A DNA stretch of 64,000 bases from Roseiarcus sp963822215 (GTDB lineage: Bacteria; Pseudomonadota; Alphaproteobacteria; Rhizobiales; Beijerinckiaceae). The notes beneath the pieces are model-generated. The model saw only the letters and a list, made by a program, of their open reading frames with translations, searched no databases and had not been told where the DNA came from. The number at the start of each line of letters is the position of its first letter. Position 1 is the first letter of the stretch. This document shows positions 1 to 8,312 of this stretch, one piece after another. The stretch is taken from assembly GCA_963822215.1 (NCBI GenBank), contig CAWGGX010000010.1, forward strand, positions 496,001 through 560,000. The letters are read 5' to 3'. The position numbers were made by a program, and so were the translations under genes.

Positions 1-339
1 CCGCGTCGACCGGCCCGCGCGTTTTTTGCGGTCGATCGAGCGATTTCAAGGCGTTACGCTTCAGATTCGGCTTCGCGTGGGGTGCAAACAGGGTCTCGCG
101 CCGTATTTTCGCCATAATTCGGCGGCCCCGAGACGGCTCCCAGCGGCGCGGCGCCTCCGTCATCGGGCGCGACCCAATGTCATCGTGGGCTAGAGGCATC
201 GTGGCGTTCGATCCAAGGGCATTGGGATCAGCATACGGTTTCTGTCTGTTTTCCACAAGAATTTTTCGAGATGATTCCGATCAGCAGTAGCTCCGGCCGG
301 GGGGCGTGCGCCGGCGCCGCGACTGAAACGCGAATGGAT
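1..339. other. Left-edge stretch without a supported gene
   Basis: No reading frame here resembles a protein I recognise. It lies downstream of the first binding-protein gene, which is read leftward and ends at 340. It may hold that operon's 3' end, but I see no clear hairpin followed by a T tract. Confidence 0.5.
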
Positions 340-1515
340 TCAGTGTTTGCTTGCCTTGTAGGGGTCCTTCACATCCGGGATCGTGGCGAACTCGACGTTG
401 TAGAGCGAGCCATTTTTCTTCTCGACCTTGCGGATATAGACGTTCTGAACGATGTCCCGTGTCTCGGGGTCGATCGACACCGGCCCGCGCGGGCTCACCC
501 AACGCATGCCCTTCATCGCCCCGATCAGCGCGTCGCCGCTCGCGTCGCCTTTGGTCTTCTCCAGCGCCTTGTAGAGCAGCGCCATGCCGTCATAGGCGCC
601 GACCGCCATATAGTTCGGCCTCATGCCGTTGTTCGCCTTTTCGAAGGCGGCCACGAAGGCCTTGTTCTCCGCCGAATCGTGGTCGGCCGAATAATGGTGG
701 GCCGTCACCGCGCCGAGCGCCGCATCGCCGAGGTCGGCGACAAAGTCGTCCTCGGTGACGTCGCCGGTGCCGATCAACTTGACCGCCGCCCTGTCGAGTC
801 CGCGCTCGACGAACTGTTTCATGAAGATTGCGCCGAATCCCGAAGGCAGGAAGACGAACACGGCGTCGGGCTTGTCGTCGGCGACACGCTGGAGGAAGGG
901 CGCAAAGTCCGGGTTCTTCAGCGGCACGCGAATCCTCTGCGCAATTGTCCCGCCGCCCTTCTCGAATGTGTCGCCGAACCATTTCTCGGCGTCGACGCCC
1001 GGGCCGTAGTCGGTCACGATTGTGACCACATTCCTGATCCCGTTCTTGAGCGCCCAGTCCGCCATCGGCGCCGCGACCTGCGGCAGCGTGAAGGAGGTGC
1101 GGACCACATAGGGCGACTTCTCGGTGATCATCGCGGTCGCCGCCGCCGTGACGACCTCCGGAACCTTCGCCGCGCTCGCGACGGGAGCGACGGCCAATGC
1201 AAGCGGCGTCAAGCCAAAGCCCATGAGAACGTTGGCGTGGACATTGGCGACCAGCTCTTCCCCGAGGCGCTTGGCGACATCGGCGGCGCCCGTGTCGTCC
1301 TTGACGACGAGGACGATTGTCTTGCCTGCAACCGTATCGCCGTGCTGCTGCATGTAGAGCTCCGCGCCGGCCTTCTCTTGCCGGCCCGTCGAGGCGACCG
1401 GACCCGTCATCGGCAGGATCATGCCGATCGTGACCACGTTGTCTTCGCCGAGCGCCGGGGCAATGGATCCGATCGCCACAAGAGCAGCGCTCGCGATCCA
1501 GCGTTTTGCGATCAT
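340..1515 (-). CDS. Branched-chain-amino-acid-type ABC transporter substrate-binding protein (copy A1)
   Basis: 391-residue periplasmic binding protein of the LivJ/LivK-like type I fold (Peripla_BP_6 family). An N-terminal signal peptide ends near ALG-ED at residues 22-25, and the mature part opens with the family's strand and MTGPxAS-type loop. I chose the ATG at 1515 because it aligns with the start of the paralogue just upstream (1738-2913); an ATG 15 bases further out is less likely. It is last in a leftward operon with a P450, a ferredoxin and a dehydrogenase. No permease or ATPase gene is in the window, so its transport partners are unknown. Binding proteins of this family often carry aromatic acids as well as amino acids; the ligand here is inference only. 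Confidence 0.88.
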   Translation of the reverse strand: MIAKRWIASAALVAIGSIAPALGEDNVVTIGMILPMTGPVASTGRQEKAGAELYMQQHGDTVAGKTIVLVVKDDTGAADVAKRLGEELVANVHANVLMGFGLTPLALAVAPVASAAKVPEVVTAAATAMITEKSPYVVRTSFTLPQVAAPMADWALKNGIRNVVTIVTDYGPGVDAEKWFGDTFEKGGGTIAQRIRVPLKNPDFAPFLQRVADDKPDAVFVFLPSGFGAIFMKQFVERGLDRAAVKLIGTGDVTEDDFVADLGDAALGAVTAHHYSADHDSAENKAFVAAFEKANNGMRPNYMAVGAYDGMALLYKALEKTKGDASGDALIGAMKGMRWVSPRGPVSIDPETRDIVQNVYIRKVEKKNGSLYNVEFATIPDVKDPYKASKH

Positions 1516-1737
1516 CCGATTTCCTCCCACCGCGCCCGGCGAGCCGTAAAGAGCGCAGTATTATGCAATGTTAGCCGATCGCGTTCGGCGGTGAAAGAGC
1601 GCGGTCAGCCATTCGCATGCGGCAGGCGCAGCCGAAAGCGCGCACGTCCTGCGCGGGTCCCGCCATTGCGACAAGCAGCGCCGCGACGCCGTTGATGAGG
1701 CGATCGTGACGCCCGGCTCCGCCCGCCGTCCCTTGCG

Positions 1738-2913
1738 TCAATGCTTGCTCGCCTTGTAGGGATCCTTCACGTCGGGGATCGTCGCAAACTCGACGTTGTA
1801 GAGCCCGCCGTCTTTCTTCTCGACCCTGCGGACGTAGATGTTTTGCACGATTTCGCGGGTTTCCGCATCGATCGACACCGGCCCGCGCGGGCTCGTCCAA
1901 CTCAGGCCCTTCATCGCCCCGATCAGCGCGTCGCCGCCGGCGTCGCCCTTGGTCTTCTCCAATGCCTTGTAGACGAGGTCCATGCCGTCGTAGGCCGCCA
2001 CCGCCATGAAGTTCGGGCGCATCCCGTTGTTGGCCTTCTCGAACGCCGAGACGAACGCCTTGTTCTCCGGGGAATCGTGGTCGGCCGAGTAATGGTGCGT
2101 GGTTACGGCGCCCAGCGCGGCATCACCGATGTCGGGGAGAAGATCGTCGTCGGTGACGTCGCCGGTTCCGATCAGCTTGATGCCCGACTTGTCGAGCCCC
2201 CGCTCGACGAACTGCTTCATGAAGATGGCGCCGAATCCCGAGGGCACGAACACGAACACGGCGTCCGGCTTGTCGTCGGCCATGCGCTGCAGGAACGGCG
2301 AGAAGTCCGGGTTCTTCAGTGGCACGCGAATCTTCTGGGCGATCGTGCCGCCGCCTTTTTCGAAGGTATCGCTGAACCACTTCTCGGCGTCGACGCCCGG
2401 TCCGTAGTCAGTCACGACGGTGACGACCTTCTTGATCCCGTTCTTGAGCGCCCAGTCCGCCATCGGCGCCGCGGCCTGCGGCAGGGTGAACGAGGTGCGC
2501 GTGATATAGGGCGACTTCTCGGTAATCATCGCGGTCGCCGCGGCCGTGACGATTTCGGGCACCTTCGCTTGAGTCGCGATCGGAGCGGCCGCCAGCGCCA
2601 GCGGCGTGAGGCCGAAGCCCATCAGAACCTTGGCGTGGTCGTTGGTGACCAGTTCTTCGGCGAGGCGCTTGGTGACGTCGGCCGCCCCGGTGTCGTCCTT
2701 GACCTCGAGCGCGATCGTCTTGCCGGCGACCGAGTCGCCGTGCTGCTTGATGTAGAGCTCGGCGCCTGCCTTTTCCTGCTTTCCGGTCGAAGCCGACGGG
2801 CCGGTCATCGGAAGGATCAGTCCGACGGTCACCGCATTGTCATCGGCGAGCGCAGGGGCGGCGACCAGGGTTGCACAGAGCGCGGCCCCGATCGTCCAGC
2901 GTTTGGCCGTCAT
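1738..2913 (-). CDS. Branched-chain-amino-acid-type ABC transporter substrate-binding protein (copy A2)
   Basis: 391 residues, the same length as the neighbour at 340-1515 and clearly its tandem duplicate; most of the mature sequence matches by eye. Signal peptide at residues 1-23 (cleavage near ALA-DD). It begins 56 bases after the stop of the dehydrogenase gene, so it is probably cotranscribed with the P450-ferredoxin-dehydrogenase genes. The 222-base gap before copy A1 could hold a separate promoter or an RNA processing site. The differences from A1 are scattered, which fits an old duplication with possible divergence of ligand preference. Confidence 0.88.
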   Translation of the reverse strand: MTAKRWTIGAALCATLVAAPALADDNAVTVGLILPMTGPSASTGKQEKAGAELYIKQHGDSVAGKTIALEVKDDTGAADVTKRLAEELVTNDHAKVLMGFGLTPLALAAAPIATQAKVPEIVTAAATAMITEKSPYITRTSFTLPQAAAPMADWALKNGIKKVVTVVTDYGPGVDAEKWFSDTFEKGGGTIAQKIRVPLKNPDFSPFLQRMADDKPDAVFVFVPSGFGAIFMKQFVERGLDKSGIKLIGTGDVTDDDLLPDIGDAALGAVTTHHYSADHDSPENKAFVSAFEKANNGMRPNFMAVAAYDGMDLVYKALEKTKGDAGGDALIGAMKGLSWTSPRGPVSIDAETREIVQNIYVRRVEKKDGGLYNVEFATIPDVKDPYKASKH

Positions 2914-2969
2914 CCTTTCTCCTCCCTGCCGATTGCGAACGTTGTGAAGCCTTCGATTGGGGCGCGACG

Positions 2970-3935
2970 TTAGCCGCTGGAACGGGCGAACGGAAGACCT
3001 TCAGGATCATTGCGGGCGAGGTGGGAGAGAATTCTGTCCGCAAGGGCGCGATAGTCCACGGCCTCGCCCGCGTCCAATCGCAGTCGCAGTTCGCCGATCG
3101 CCTGCTGCCATTCGACCGCGGCCCCCGACATGGCGGGCTTGAACCCGAGCAGGTCGACGGTCAGCGCGACTTCGCGCATCTCGGCGGCGCGCCGGACCCC
3201 ATGCGTCATGACCCGTTCGAGCATGTGGGCCGAGCGCCTTTTCCAGTCGAACCCCGGATAGGTGTCGTCGAGCGAATCGAGCACCGCGCCGATCACACCG
3301 GCTTTCGTTCCGGCGAGCACGCATTCGGCGACCAGCGCCTCGAGCCCTTTCATCATGATCGAGCGGATCATCTTCACCGCCGAGGCCGAGCCGATCGGAC
3401 CGTCGTGGACTGTGGCCGCCATGTCGAGCGCGGCGAGCACGGGGGCCGCGTCGCGCGCGTGCGGACCGCTGATGAGCAGCGGCGTGCGGTGAAGGCGCGG
3501 GTGGACCGGCGCCATCACCGCCACGTCGACGTAACGCGCCCCCGCCGCGTCGACCTCCTTCGCCGTGCGCTCTTTCGTTCGCGGCGCGCAGGAATCGCAG
3601 TCGAAGAAGAACGCGCCCTTGGCGAGGCCCGGGATCGCCGCGACCGCCGCCTCGTGCGCCTGATCGGCCGTGACCACGGAAAAGACCGCCCCGGCGCCCT
3701 TGACCGCCTCGGGGGCGGTCGAGGCGCCGAAGATGTTGGCTCGGGCGTAGTCGGCGCGCTTGCCCTCCCGCACCGCGGAGTCGGAAGCGTCAGTCTTGAT
3801 GTCGTACGCCGTGACGACGGCGGCGAAGGCGGGAACGGTGCGCCAGCCCCCGAGAAACGCCTGCGCGGCCTCGCCGAAACCTATGAACGCGATCGCCCCC
3901 GTCTTCACATCCGGTTCGCCCATAGGCGCCCTCAC
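2970..3935 (-). CDS. NAD(P)-dependent dehydrogenase, 6-phosphogluconate/3-hydroxyisobutyrate dehydrogenase superfamily with DUF1932-type C-terminus
   Basis: 321 residues. A Rossmann fold opens with the dinucleotide-binding glycine loop GFGEAAQAFLGG near residues 18-29. The helical C-terminal half, with an invariant-type lysine in SASAVKMIRS near residue 190, resembles the DUF1932 (PF09130) group. The likely reaction is NAD(P)-linked oxidation of a hydroxy acid or alcohol; the substrate is unknown. Its ATG overlaps the ferredoxin stop codon (ATGA at 3932-3935), so the two are translationally coupled. A methionine at residue 5 is an alternative start. Its position beside a P450 suggests it acts on the P450 product, but that is inference. 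Confidence 0.8.
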   Translation of the reverse strand: MRAPMGEPDVKTGAIAFIGFGEAAQAFLGGWRTVPAFAAVVTAYDIKTDASDSAVREGKRADYARANIFGASTAPEAVKGAGAVFSVVTADQAHEAAVAAIPGLAKGAFFFDCDSCAPRTKERTAKEVDAAGARYVDVAVMAPVHPRLHRTPLLISGPHARDAAPVLAALDMAATVHDGPIGSASAVKMIRSIMMKGLEALVAECVLAGTKAGVIGAVLDSLDDTYPGFDWKRRSAHMLERVMTHGVRRAAEMREVALTVDLLGFKPAMSGAAVEWQQAIGELRLRLDAGEAVDYRALADRILSHLARNDPEGLPFARSSG

Positions 3936-4255
3936 CCCTGGGTCTCGGGCAAGTGGACGACGAGCCCGTCGAGGACGGGGGAGGCCTTGATCTGGCAGGA
4001 AAGGCGGCTATTCGGCTTCACTTCGGCCGCCGCCATGTCGAGCATCGCGAGCTCGCCCTCCTCGGGCGGGGGCAGGTCGCCGAGCCGCGCCTCGTCCACA
4101 TAGCAATGGCAGGTGGCGCAGGCCATCGAGCCGCCGCACTCGCCGACGATCCCCTGGATGTTATTGGTCACCGCGGCCTGCATCAGGCTCCAGCCGTCCG
4201 GCACGTCGATGGTCGTCTCGCGGCCGCTGAACTCGACGTAGGTGATCTTCGCCAT
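3932..4255 (-). CDS. 2Fe-2S ferredoxin, adrenodoxin/putidaredoxin type
   Basis: 107 residues from the ATG at 4255, which has GGAG six bases upstream; a TTG two codons earlier is possible but weaker. The cluster ligands are Cys40-x5-Cys46-x2-Cys49-x37-Cys87, the pattern of vertebrate-type ferredoxins that feed electrons to bacterial P450s. The gene starts 35 bases after the P450 stop and overlaps the next dehydrogenase gene, so it is almost certainly that P450's electron donor. The matching FAD-dependent ferredoxin reductase is not in this window. Confidence 0.93.
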   Translation of the reverse strand: MAKITYVEFSGRETTIDVPDGWSLMQAAVTNNIQGIVGECGGSMACATCHCYVDEARLGDLPPPEEGELAMLDMAAAEVKPNSRLSCQIKASPVLDGLVVHLPETQG

Positions 4256-4290
4256 GGACAACTCCGAGAGCGCGCAAGCGCCGATGTTTG

Positions 4291-5466
4291 TTAGTGGACC
4301 GCAAGCTCCAGCGCCAGAGGGCTGCGGAAGGTCGAGGACGGCATCCAGGCCAGCTGATCGGCGACGCGGGCGTAGCGAGGCGCGACCTTGTGAAACTCCT
4401 CGAACGCGATCCTGGTCGCGAGCCGGGCGACCGATGTGCCGAGGCAGGCATGCACGCCGCCGCCGAAGCCGAGGTGGCCGCGCGGCTTGCGGGCGATGTC
4501 GTAGCGGTCCGGATCGGGATACTGCCGCTCGTCGCGGTTGCCCGAGCCGTAGGCGAGGCAGACGAAGTCGCCTTCCCGCATGGTCTCGCCATGCAGCACG
4601 ACGTCGCGCATGAGCCGGCGTTTGAAGCGCTGCGCCGAGGTGTTGAAGCGCAGGCTCTCCTCGATCGCGTCGGCGAGAAGGTCCGGATTGGCGACCACCG
4701 CGGCTCGCGCCTCGGGAAAGGTCGCGAGATTATAGGCGAACATCATCATGAAGCCGCCGAGCGATTCGACGCCCGCCATGATCAGGGTCGTTGTGGTGAG
4801 CAACACCTCGCGGTCGTCGAGCCTGTCGCCGTCGATCTCGGCCGAGGCGAAGTTCGAGATCAGATCGTCGCGCGGCGCCGCGCGGCGCATGGCGATCACC
4901 TTGGCGGCGTAGTCGCGCATCCACCCGAAGGCGGCGAGGTGCTCGGGCCCCTTGGCGCGGGTGCGCGGGTCGCTTTGCACCATCAGCACGGCCTTCTCGC
5001 GCACCGTGTCCTCGTCGACGATCGCCTCCGCGCCCGAGGGCAGGCCCAGGGCCGCCATCAACACGCGGACGGTGAACCTGGCGGAGAAATCCTTGAAGTC
5101 GAACGTTCTTTCGTGTCGCAAGTCCTCGGCGGCGCCGCGGGCGATGTCGCGGATCGGCTCGGCGAGGCCCTCGAGGTTGCGCTTCATGAAGGCGTACTGG
5201 ACGAGCGCGCGCAGGCGGTCGTGACGCGGCGGATCGGTGGTGCCGAGCGTCGCGCCGGCGCGGTTCGGCAACTCGGTCATCATGTTGCCGCTGGCCGACG
5301 AATAGGTCTTCCAGTCCTGTCCGGCCCCGACAATGTCCGAATAGCGCGAGAGCACCCACATCTGGGCTTCCTCGCTCCAAAAGCACGGCCCCTCGTCGCG
5401 CAGGCGCTTGTAAGCGGGGAACGGATCCGGGTCGACCGAGGGCGAATAAGGATCAAAGCGAAGCAT
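4291..5466 (-). CDS. Cytochrome P450
   Basis: 391 residues, typical of a soluble bacterial class I P450. The haem-binding loop FGGGVHACLG lies at residues 334-343 with the thiolate Cys341, and the K-helix ExxR is E270-SL-R273. The I-helix reads A231-G-V-E-S235: the usual acid-alcohol pair is present but with serine instead of the common threonine. First gene of a leftward operon with its own ferredoxin; the promoter region carries two tandem operator-like repeats (5494-5543) facing an AraC-type regulator. Nearby protocatechuate-pathway genes suggest an aromatic or plant-derived substrate, for example demethylation or hydroxylation. That is inference; the substrate cannot be read from the sequence. 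Confidence 0.93.
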   Translation of the reverse strand: MLRFDPYSPSVDPDPFPAYKRLRDEGPCFWSEEAQMWVLSRYSDIVGAGQDWKTYSSASGNMMTELPNRAGATLGTTDPPRHDRLRALVQYAFMKRNLEGLAEPIRDIARGAAEDLRHERTFDFKDFSARFTVRVLMAALGLPSGAEAIVDEDTVREKAVLMVQSDPRTRAKGPEHLAAFGWMRDYAAKVIAMRRAAPRDDLISNFASAEIDGDRLDDREVLLTTTTLIMAGVESLGGFMMMFAYNLATFPEARAAVVANPDLLADAIEESLRFNTSAQRFKRRLMRDVVLHGETMREGDFVCLAYGSGNRDERQYPDPDRYDIARKPRGHLGFGGGVHACLGTSVARLATRIAFEEFHKVAPRYARVADQLAWMPSSTFRSPLALELAVH

Positions 5467-5493
5467 GGCGTCCTCCCGGGGCAGGTCCTCGTT

Positions 5494-5543
5494 GTTATGG
5501 CGGCGCCATAGCGCCCCTGTCGTTATTTGGGCACCATAGCGCC
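5494..5543. promoter_or_regulatory. Tandem operator-like direct repeats between P450 and AraC-type regulator
   Basis: Two 22-base units, at 5494-5515 and 5522-5543, share GTTAT-N7-CCATAGCGCC exactly and differ at only four central positions. Their starts are 28 bases apart, close to three DNA turns, so both would present on nearly the same face of the helix. The first unit also contains the dyad ATGGCG-G-CGCCAT. Direct repeats like this are typical AraC/XylS-family binding sites, and such a regulator gene starts about 100 bases away, transcribed divergently. Confidence 0.6.
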
Positions 5544-5640
5544 TGCGAAGGCCGCGCGCCCGGCGAAACGGCTGTCAAAAATTGCACTTTTCGTTCAAAC
5601 TGCCCTGTAGGGCGGGGTCCCGCCTTTGAGAGCGATCACG

Positions 5641-6559
5641 ATGGACTCGTCCCTACGGCCAACGAACCGAGCCGGCAGCGCCGCGATCCCGAGCTTCGCC
5701 CTTTATGGCGAAGCCCCGGCGCCCGAGCGCGAGATCCTGCACATCGAGGAGGTCCAGTCGCGCAGCCGCCTCACCCAATGGGAGATCAAGCCGCACGTTC
5801 ATAAGGGGCTTTACCAGATCCTCTGGCTGAAGCGCGGAAGGGCCGAGACCGCGCTCGACGAATGGCGGGGCGAGGTGGATGGACCGGCGGCGGTCATCGC
5901 GCCCCCAGGCGTCGTGCACGGCTTTCGCTTCGCCCCGGAGACGGATGGCCTCGTCCTGACGTTTAGCGCGCGTTTTCTGGTCGAGGGCGAGGCGCAGGCG
6001 TCCGCCGCCTTCCGCGCGCTCTTCCTCGCGCCGGGCGTCCTGAGGTTGACGTGTGGCGATCCCGCGGCCGAACGGATCGACGGGCTTTTGCGGCAACTCG
6101 CGAATGAATTCGCCTCGCCCGAACTCGGCCGCCTCGCCGACCCTGATGTGGCTTGCGCGCGCCGCCGTCTGGCGCCTGGCGGGGCTACGCGAGCGGGAGG
6201 GCCGGGCGGAGGGCGAGCGCGCCCACCGCCACCACGCGCTCTACGCCCGCTTTCTGCTGCTCGTCGAAAGCCATGTGCTCGAGCGCTGGCCGCTCGAGCG
6301 GTACGCCCGCGCCCTCGGCCTCACGACGCAGCGGCTCAATCGGCTGGCGCATGCCGAGAGCGGCCGGTCGGCGCTGGAGATCGTGCATGAGCGGCTGACC
6401 CGCGAGGCGTGCCGCCGGCTCTATTGGATCGCAGCGCCCGTCGAAAAGCTCGCGGCCAAACTTGGCTTCGACGACCCGGCCTATTTCAACCGCTTCTTCA
6501 AGCGCCGCACCGGGGTGACGCCGCGCGCCTGGCGAGAGGCGCAGCGCGCGGCGCCGTGA
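5641..6559 (+). pseudogene. AraC-family transcriptional regulator with a frameshift near 6140
   Basis: The first frame, from the ATG at 5641, encodes a cupin-like effector-sensing domain (HVHKGLYQILWL, then PPGVVHGFRF). Near base 6140 the coding signal moves to the +1 frame, which carries the helical linker and a C-terminal double helix-turn-helix (DDPAYFNRFFKRRTGVTPRAWR) ending at 6559. One extra base in the CCC run near 6141 would explain it. The layout matches PobR/aromatic-acid-type AraC activators. If the shift is real, the DNA-binding half is lost; otherwise this is an assembly error and the gene regulates the P450 operon. Confidence 0.8.
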
Positions 6560-6753
6560 GAGGCGCCGGAATGTCGGAAGCGGCGACTTTGCGCGCGGCG
6601 ATATCGATCCCCAGATGGATCCGATCCGATACTCGGCGAAGGTTCCGCGGCGCGGGTTTCATTTGGCGACACGCCTGCCATTCCGCGTGCGATTGCGCCA
6701 CTCTCCGATGGAATTCCTTGCCTCGATGCGCCCAGCTGCATTAGCATCAAATC

Positions 6754-7015
6754 ATGAACCTGGTCCTGCGCATCCCTGACGAGCTTGCCTCTCGTTTCGC
6801 CTCGGCGGACGAGATCGAGCGGCGCGCCCTCGAGGCGCTTGCTCTCGACCAATATCGGCTCGGACGTTTGACCCGCCCGGAACTGAAGCGCCTGTTGGGC
6901 TTGGCTACGCGCGGCGAACTCGAACTCGTTCCTCATCGACCATGGAATTGTTGGCCGCTACGGCCCCGAAGACCTGGCTCATGATCGCGCCGACCTGCAA
7001 CGTCTCGGCTTTTGA
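6754..7015 (+). pseudogene. UPF0175-type antitoxin, frameshifted near 6930
   Basis: The first frame gives a small ribbon/helix protein that includes the family's hallmark GLxTRxEL stretch near residue 50, then changes to a nonsense tail. Moving to the next frame near base 6930 restores the usual UPF0175 ending (DHGI...YGPEDLAHDRADLQRLGF) with a TGA at 7013-7015, just before the PIN toxin start. This is a one-base insertion or a two-base loss. UPF0175 proteins are usually paired with a DUF3368 PIN-domain partner, exactly the arrangement seen here. Confidence 0.75.
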
Positions 7016-7021
7016 CCTCGC

Positions 7022-7513
7022 GTGAGGCTTGTTGTCGCCGACACGGGGCCGCTTCATTACCTCGTCCTGACGGGCGACATTACGCTTCTTTCCAGCCTGT
7101 TCGCCAAGGTCTTGGCGCCGGAGCGCGTGCGCGACGAACTCGCGCACGCCCGAGCGCCCGAGGCCATTCGCGCCTGGATTGCCGCTCCACCGGCCTGGCT
7201 CGAAATCCGTCGGGTCGAGGACGAGCGTGGCGCGGACGACTTGGCGGAGCTCGACGCCGGCGAACGTGACGCCATCTCGCTCGCCCTCGCGACCAAAGCC
7301 GATCTCTTGCTGATCGACGATCGGGAGGGCGTCGCGGCCGCCCGCCGACGGGGCTTCGCCGTCACGGGCACGTTGGGCTTGCTCGACCTAGCGGCGCGTA
7401 ACGGCCTTGTCGATCTCGCCGCCGCCTTTGCACGGCTCAGGGCGACGAGCTTCTATTATCGCGAGGGTCTTCTCGACGCGCTGCTGGCGCAACATGAGGC
7501 GAAGAAGCCGTGA
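7022..7513 (+). CDS. PIN-domain protein (DUF3368-like), probable toxin RNase
   Basis: 163 residues from a GTG start that lies seven bases after the antitoxin stop. It begins with the PIN-fold first acidic motif VVADTGPLHYL. Further acidic residues sit in LDAGERDAISLAL (near residue 82) and LLIDDREGVAAA (near residue 100), the expected metal-binding positions of this nuclease fold. Paired downstream of a UPF0175-type antitoxin. If the antitoxin frameshift is real, an active toxin would be left unguarded, so either the toxin is inactive in the cell or the frameshift is an assembly error. Confidence 0.82.
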   Translation: MRLVVADTGPLHYLVLTGDITLLSSLFAKVLAPERVRDELAHARAPEAIRAWIAAPPAWLEIRRVEDERGADDLAELDAGERDAISLALATKADLLLIDDREGVAAARRRGFAVTGTLGLLDLAARNGLVDLAAAFARLRATSFYYREGLLDALLAQHEAKKP

Positions 7514-7582
7514 ATCTGCCTTCCATACCTTCCAGGCCGACGTCAGACCCGCGATGCATGCACAAGAAGGAGATCGAGGCTT

Positions 7583-7882
7583 ATGAAAAGGCCTATCCCG
7601 ACGTTTAAGACGAACAAGGAAGCCGAAGTCTTTGTCGAGACCGCCGATTTGAGCGCATACGATCTGACCGCAGGTCAGATCGTGCGTTTCGAACTGAAGG
7701 GCAAGGACAAGCCGGTCACGCTCCGGTTGCCGAGCGAATCGCTCGATGCGGTTCGAGCGCGCGCCGAGCGGGCCGGGATGCGCTACCAGCGGTTCATCCG
7801 CATCGCGCTTGAACGCGCGGTGCAGGAGCCGAAGTCAAGCGCCTGCCTTGCACTTGCGTCACGGCGCGCGTCTCCCCGATGA
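7583..7882 (+). CDS. CopG/BrnA-like antitoxin (orphan)
   Basis: 99 residues. The N-terminal half (KTNKEAEVFVETADLSAYDL) is typical of the CopG-type antitoxins paired with BrnT-like toxins. The ribbon-helix-helix part follows, VTLRLPSESLDAVRARA then YQRFIRIALERAV near residues 53-91. A ribosome-binding site GGAG precedes the ATG. No BrnT-like toxin gene lies beside it: upstream is the PIN toxin and downstream is a convergent unknown gene. The last 15 residues look atypical and may reflect a damaged 3' end. Confidence 0.7.
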   Translation: MKRPIPTFKTNKEAEVFVETADLSAYDLTAGQIVRFELKGKDKPVTLRLPSESLDAVRARAERAGMRYQRFIRIALERAVQEPKSSACLALASRRASPR

Positions 7883-7927
7883 GATAAGGCCGTTCGTTTC
7901 CAAGTGGCTTTCCGAACGACGTCGGCC

Positions 7928-8212
7928 TTACCGCCCCGCGGCCGCGAAACCGGCTTGCAGATCTTCCGGGGTCATGCACGGCGTCAGATAGACATCGCAG
8001 CCCAGATCGAACAAGGGCTCGGCGATCTCCACCTGCTGGTTCGCGCTTTTCATGTCAAAAAAGATATAGCCCGCCCGCATGCTGTCCTCGGAGGCGAAAT
8101 AAACCGCTTCCGGCTTGAGTTTTTCGACGAGATCCCCGATCGCCTTCTGCATAGCGCCGGACTTGATCGCGTCGCTGCCGTCGGACGCGTCGATCACCAT
8201 ACGCAGCATCAT
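7928..8212 (-). CDS. Small protein of unknown function
   Basis: 94 residues, acidic, no signal peptide or membrane segment. The ORF reads cleanly, with alternating strand and helix (MMLRMVIDASD..., ...EAVYFASEDSMRAGYIFFDM...), which suggests a small ferredoxin-like or dimeric alpha-beta barrel domain. I do not recognise the family. It is read toward the CopG-like gene and starts about 100 bases from the end of the LysR gene, in the same orientation as that gene, so the two may be cotranscribed. Confidence 0.6.
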   Translation of the reverse strand: MMLRMVIDASDGSDAIKSGAMQKAIGDLVEKLKPEAVYFASEDSMRAGYIFFDMKSANQQVEIAEPLFDLGCDVYLTPCMTPEDLQAGFAAAGR

Positions 8213-8312
8213 CCTCGTGGCGTGCTCCCTGAACTTCGACCCGCGTCCGTTCGACGCGCCTCGTCAAGCTTGACGGTCCCGCGATCCGTGTCAACATGGG
8301 TAGAGCGTCCCC

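Noticed and set aside
271..1695. 474-residue open frame on the plus strand
   Set aside because: It is the antisense shadow of the binding-protein gene at 340-1515; high GC leaves long open frames opposite real genes.
7558..7608. 16-residue ORF overlapping the start of the CopG-like gene
   Set aside because: It spans that gene's ribosome-binding site and start, is very short and has no recognisable motif; more likely chance.
7883..7927. Terminator between the CopG-like gene and the convergent small gene
   Set aside because: AAGGCCG/CGGCCTT arms are present, but the stem is imperfect and no T tract follows on either strand.
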